From Bradyrhizobium sp. LMTR 3 (GTDB lineage: Bacteria > Pseudomonadota > Alphaproteobacteria > Rhizobiales > Xanthobacteraceae), in assembly GCF_001693485.1 (NCBI RefSeq), contig NZ_MAXC01000033.1, positions 372,001 to 436,000 on the forward strand: a stretch of 64,000 nucleotides of DNA. Reading direction: 5' to 3'. Each line of letters starts with the position of its first letter. Position 1 is the stretch's first letter. The notes beneath the pieces were generated by a model. The model searched no databases and was not told where the DNA came from. It saw nothing but the letters and a program-made list of their open reading frames with translations. Positions 62,090 to 64,000 of the stretch are shown here, piece after piece. Made by a program: the position numbers and the translations under genes.

Positions 62090-62464
62090 TCAGCGCGAGG
62101 AGGGATCGGCGAGAAACTTCACCAGCGCCTGCCGTTCGGCGGTGTCCTCGATCCCACGCATCGACATCCACAATCCCGGAAACATCGCGGCGGGATCGGC
62201 GAGGAAGGCTTCCAGCAGCTTCACGTCCCAGCGCAATCCTTCGTCGCGCGCCTTGCGCAACACCGGCGAATAGTCGAAGCCGGCGTCGCTGCCGACAGGG
62301 CGTCCGATCACACCTGACAGGTTAGGGCCGGGCAGGCCACGCTCCGCGGGATCGAGGCTATGGCAGGCGCGGCAGGGCGTGAACGCCCGCGCGCCGTCTT
62401 CCGCCGCATTGGCGGGAGCGGGCAGGAGAAGGGATATCAGCGGCAGGACGACGAAGAGCCTCAC
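62090..62464 (-). CDS. Class I c-type cytochrome, exported
   Basis: A 124-residue mono-heme cytochrome c: signal peptide (MRLFVVLPLISLLLPAPANA), heme-binding CRACH, PGPNLSGVIGRPVGS and a possible axial Met in LWMSMRGI. The GTG start overlaps the stop of the beta-propeller gene by four bases (62461-62464), so it is translationally coupled to it and probably its electron acceptor or donor. Confidence 0.9.
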   Translation of the reverse strand: MRLFVVLPLISLLLPAPANAAEDGARAFTPCRACHSLDPAERGLPGPNLSGVIGRPVGSDAGFDYSPVLRKARDEGLRWDVKLLEAFLADPAAMFPGLWMSMRGIEDTAERQALVKFLADPSSR

Positions 62465-63447
62465 GCGGCCGTCTGTATCACGACCAGCCGGCCATTGCCG
62501 GATTCAGCGCCCCAGGTCTCGCCGGGCCGGCCGTCGAGCTGGCGCACATTCGCACCCGACTTGTCGCTCGGGAACGCGTTGAATTTTTCCGTTACCGGAT
62601 CGAAGCGCACGATGGCGTTGGCGCCGAAATCGGTGAGCCAGACCTTGTCCTTGTCGTCGACATAGACGGCATACGCCCGCGGATTGCTCCCGGGCAGCTT
62701 CCAGGCCTTCCAGGAGCCGTCGGCGGGATCGTGCACCGACACTTGGCCGCTGTTCCATTCGCTGACCCAGATCCGGCTCTTGGAGTCCGACCACACCCGC
62801 CGCGCACCCTGCTTTGGCGTTGACGGTTCGACGATGGTCGCCTGGCCGCTCGCCAGATCGATCTTTGCAATGTGATTGCCGGCGAGTGAGGCGTACCAGA
62901 TCTCGCCCTTCGGGGTGACCGTGATCCCGTACGGACCGACGCCGCGCGGCGCCTTGAACACGGTCGTTTCGCCCGATTTCGGATCGAGCCGGCCATAGAT
63001 GCCGGACTGGCCGGTGAACCAGTAGATGCCGCTCTTGTCGAACACGCCGGTGTTGAGATTGGCATAGGCCTCCTTTTCTGGCAGGCGGAACAGCGTCACC
63101 TTGTGGTCGGCGGGGTCGACGCGCGCAATCGCGTTCTGTCCGCCCTCGGTCACCCACGGCGCGCCGTCGGGGCCGATCACGACGCCATGCGGCGATGCGC
63201 CCTTGCCGAGATTGATCAATTTGAACGTGCCGTCCCGTGGGTCTAGTCGCCCCAGCGTTCCGTTGCGCTGACCGGTGAACCAGATCGCGCCATCACGCGC
63301 GGGCGTGACGTCGTGCAGGCCGACGCCAGCATCGATCGGATAATATTTGACCCGGAACGGGCCTTCCTGCGCGGCGGCTGCGCGCAGCAGGGCGGGGGCA
63401 GCCAAAACTCCAGCAGTGGTGTTTTTAAGAAACTGACGGCGGTTCAT
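62461..63447 (-). CDS. Tat-exported streptogramin lyase-like beta-propeller
   Basis: A 328-residue protein with a twin-arginine signal peptide (MNRRQFLKNTTAGVLAAPAL) and about seven beta-propeller blades of the Vgb/NHL type (VGLHDVTPARDGAIWFTGQR, LGKGASPHGVVIGPDGAPWV, VGPYGITVTPKGEIWYASLA). Homologues are annotated virginiamycin B lyase, but folded export and coupling with a cytochrome c make a redox or sensing role more likely here than antibiotic resistance. ATG 63447 is at the Tat motif. Confidence 0.85.
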   Translation of the reverse strand: MNRRQFLKNTTAGVLAAPALLRAAAAQEGPFRVKYYPIDAGVGLHDVTPARDGAIWFTGQRNGTLGRLDPRDGTFKLINLGKGASPHGVVIGPDGAPWVTEGGQNAIARVDPADHKVTLFRLPEKEAYANLNTGVFDKSGIYWFTGQSGIYGRLDPKSGETTVFKAPRGVGPYGITVTPKGEIWYASLAGNHIAKIDLASGQATIVEPSTPKQGARRVWSDSKSRIWVSEWNSGQVSVHDPADGSWKAWKLPGSNPRAYAVYVDDKDKVWLTDFGANAIVRFDPVTEKFNAFPSDKSGANVRQLDGRPGETWGAESGNGRLVVIQTAA

Positions 63448-63625
63448 TGCGTTACCCCTGCTTGTGAACGTGAAGGTTTGGACGCCGATATCAATCCTGG
63501 AGCAGTTTATCCTGACCAGGCGGTGCCGTCCGGAAAAGGCCATTCCTCAAGCGTTCACATTTGCTTGCTCCCCGTGTAAGACCGCCCCCGAAACCGGACC
63601 ACCCATTCCCAGGAAAGTTTAAGAC

Positions 63626-64000
63626 ATGACCGCCATCGTCGACATCATTGGCCGTGAAATTCTCGATAGCCGTGGCAATCCCACCGTTGAAGTCGATGTG
63701 GTGCTGGAAGACGGCTCGATCGGCCGCGCGGCTGTTCCCTCCGGTGCGTCCACCGGCGCCCATGAGGCGGTCGAGCTGCGGGACGGCGACAAGCAGCGCT
63801 ATCTCGGCAAGGGCGTGCAGAAGGCGGTGGAGGCTGTCAACGGCGAGATCTTCGAGGCGCTGAGCGATCAGGCCGTCGAGGACCAGGTCCACATTGACCA
63901 GATCATGATCGATCTCGACGGCACGCCGAACAAGAGCCGGCTCGGCGCCAACGCCATCCTCGGCGTCTCGCTGGCCTGCGCCAAGGCAGCGGCCGAATCC
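63626..64000 (+). CDS. eno: Enolase, N-terminal part (3' end outside window)
   Basis: Enolase converts 2-phosphoglycerate to phosphoenolpyruvate. The frame from ATG 63626 to the window end gives 125 residues with the family start TAIVDIIGREILDSRGNPTV, SGASTGAHEAVELRDGD, GANAILGVSLACAKAAAES. An AGGAAAG site precedes the ATG. eno normally follows kdsA closely; here an 11.8-kb block separates them. Confidence 0.97.
   Translation, partial: MTAIVDIIGREILDSRGNPTVEVDVVLEDGSIGRAAVPSGASTGAHEAVELRDGDKQRYLGKGVQKAVEAVNGEIFEALSDQAVEDQVHIDQIMIDLDGTPNKSRLGANAILGVSLACAKAAAES

Overview
This 64-kb window is GC-rich chromosome from an alphaproteobacterium. The best fit is Bradyrhizobium or a close relative in the Nitrobacteraceae (order Hyphomicrobiales). 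The grounds are the gene order tsf-pyrH-frr-uppS-cdsA-dxr-rseP-bamA-lpxD-fabZ-lpxA-lpxI-lpxB-gltA, LpxI in place of LpxH, an alphaproteobacterial GTTC-N7-GTTC LexA box, the order secG-pyrG-kdsA-eno, and several small proteins and palindromic intergenic repeats of a kind familiar from Bradyrhizobium. No tRNA, rRNA, CRISPR array, prophage or complete insertion sequence was found.

Layout. (1) 1-14.8 kb, plus strand: the end of EF-Ts, UMP kinase, ribosome recycling factor, then isoprenoid/phospholipid/envelope genes (uppS, cdsA, dxr, rseP, bamA) and the lipid A genes (lpxD, fabZ, lpxA, lpxI, lpxB). A 1.5-kb segment with an exported histidine-phosphatase-like protein and a small exported protein separates fabZ from lpxA. 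(2) 15-28 kb: citrate synthase and glutamyl-tRNA synthetase (minus), glutaminyl-tRNA synthetase (plus), a type I glutamine synthetase of divergent sequence (minus), small proteins, ComEC (plus), then LexA with its SOS box, MoeA and a HAD hydrolase (minus). (3) 28.7-41 kb, accessory: an Old Yellow Enzyme homologue, a CtpA protease, a DUF4336 protein, a low-complexity exported protein, a Cache-PAS-GGDEF-EAL c-di-GMP protein, and an amidase/MFS operon divergent from a CGNR zinc-finger regulator. (4) 41-51.8 kb, core: moaC-trpC-trpD-ppiD (minus), tpiA (plus), an XRE-cupin/GNAT operon (minus), secG, pyrG, a NIPSNAP protein and kdsA (plus). (5) 51.8-63.6 kb, accessory: an MFS protein coupled to kdsA, a Cache-HAMP adenylate/guanylate cyclase with an orphan ABC-type binding protein, a TPR protein, a cyclase-TPR protein and a YHS protein lying between two direct copies of the 3' end of queF, the intact queF, and an exported beta-propeller/cytochrome c pair. 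The start of enolase closes the window.

The core genes make the outer envelope (lipid A, Kdo, BamA, undecaprenyl phosphate, CDP-diacylglycerol) together with housekeeping nucleotide, tryptophan and molybdopterin genes. The accessory blocks appear to be inserted into otherwise conserved operons (fabZ|lpxA, moeA|moaC, kdsA|eno) and are rich in second-messenger enzymes and exported proteins of unknown role. The clearest structural anomaly is the 218-bp duplicated queF 3' end at 58618-58835. It lacks the catalytic part of the gene and lies 2.9 kb from the intact copy in the same orientation, with a cyclase and a YHS protein between the two.
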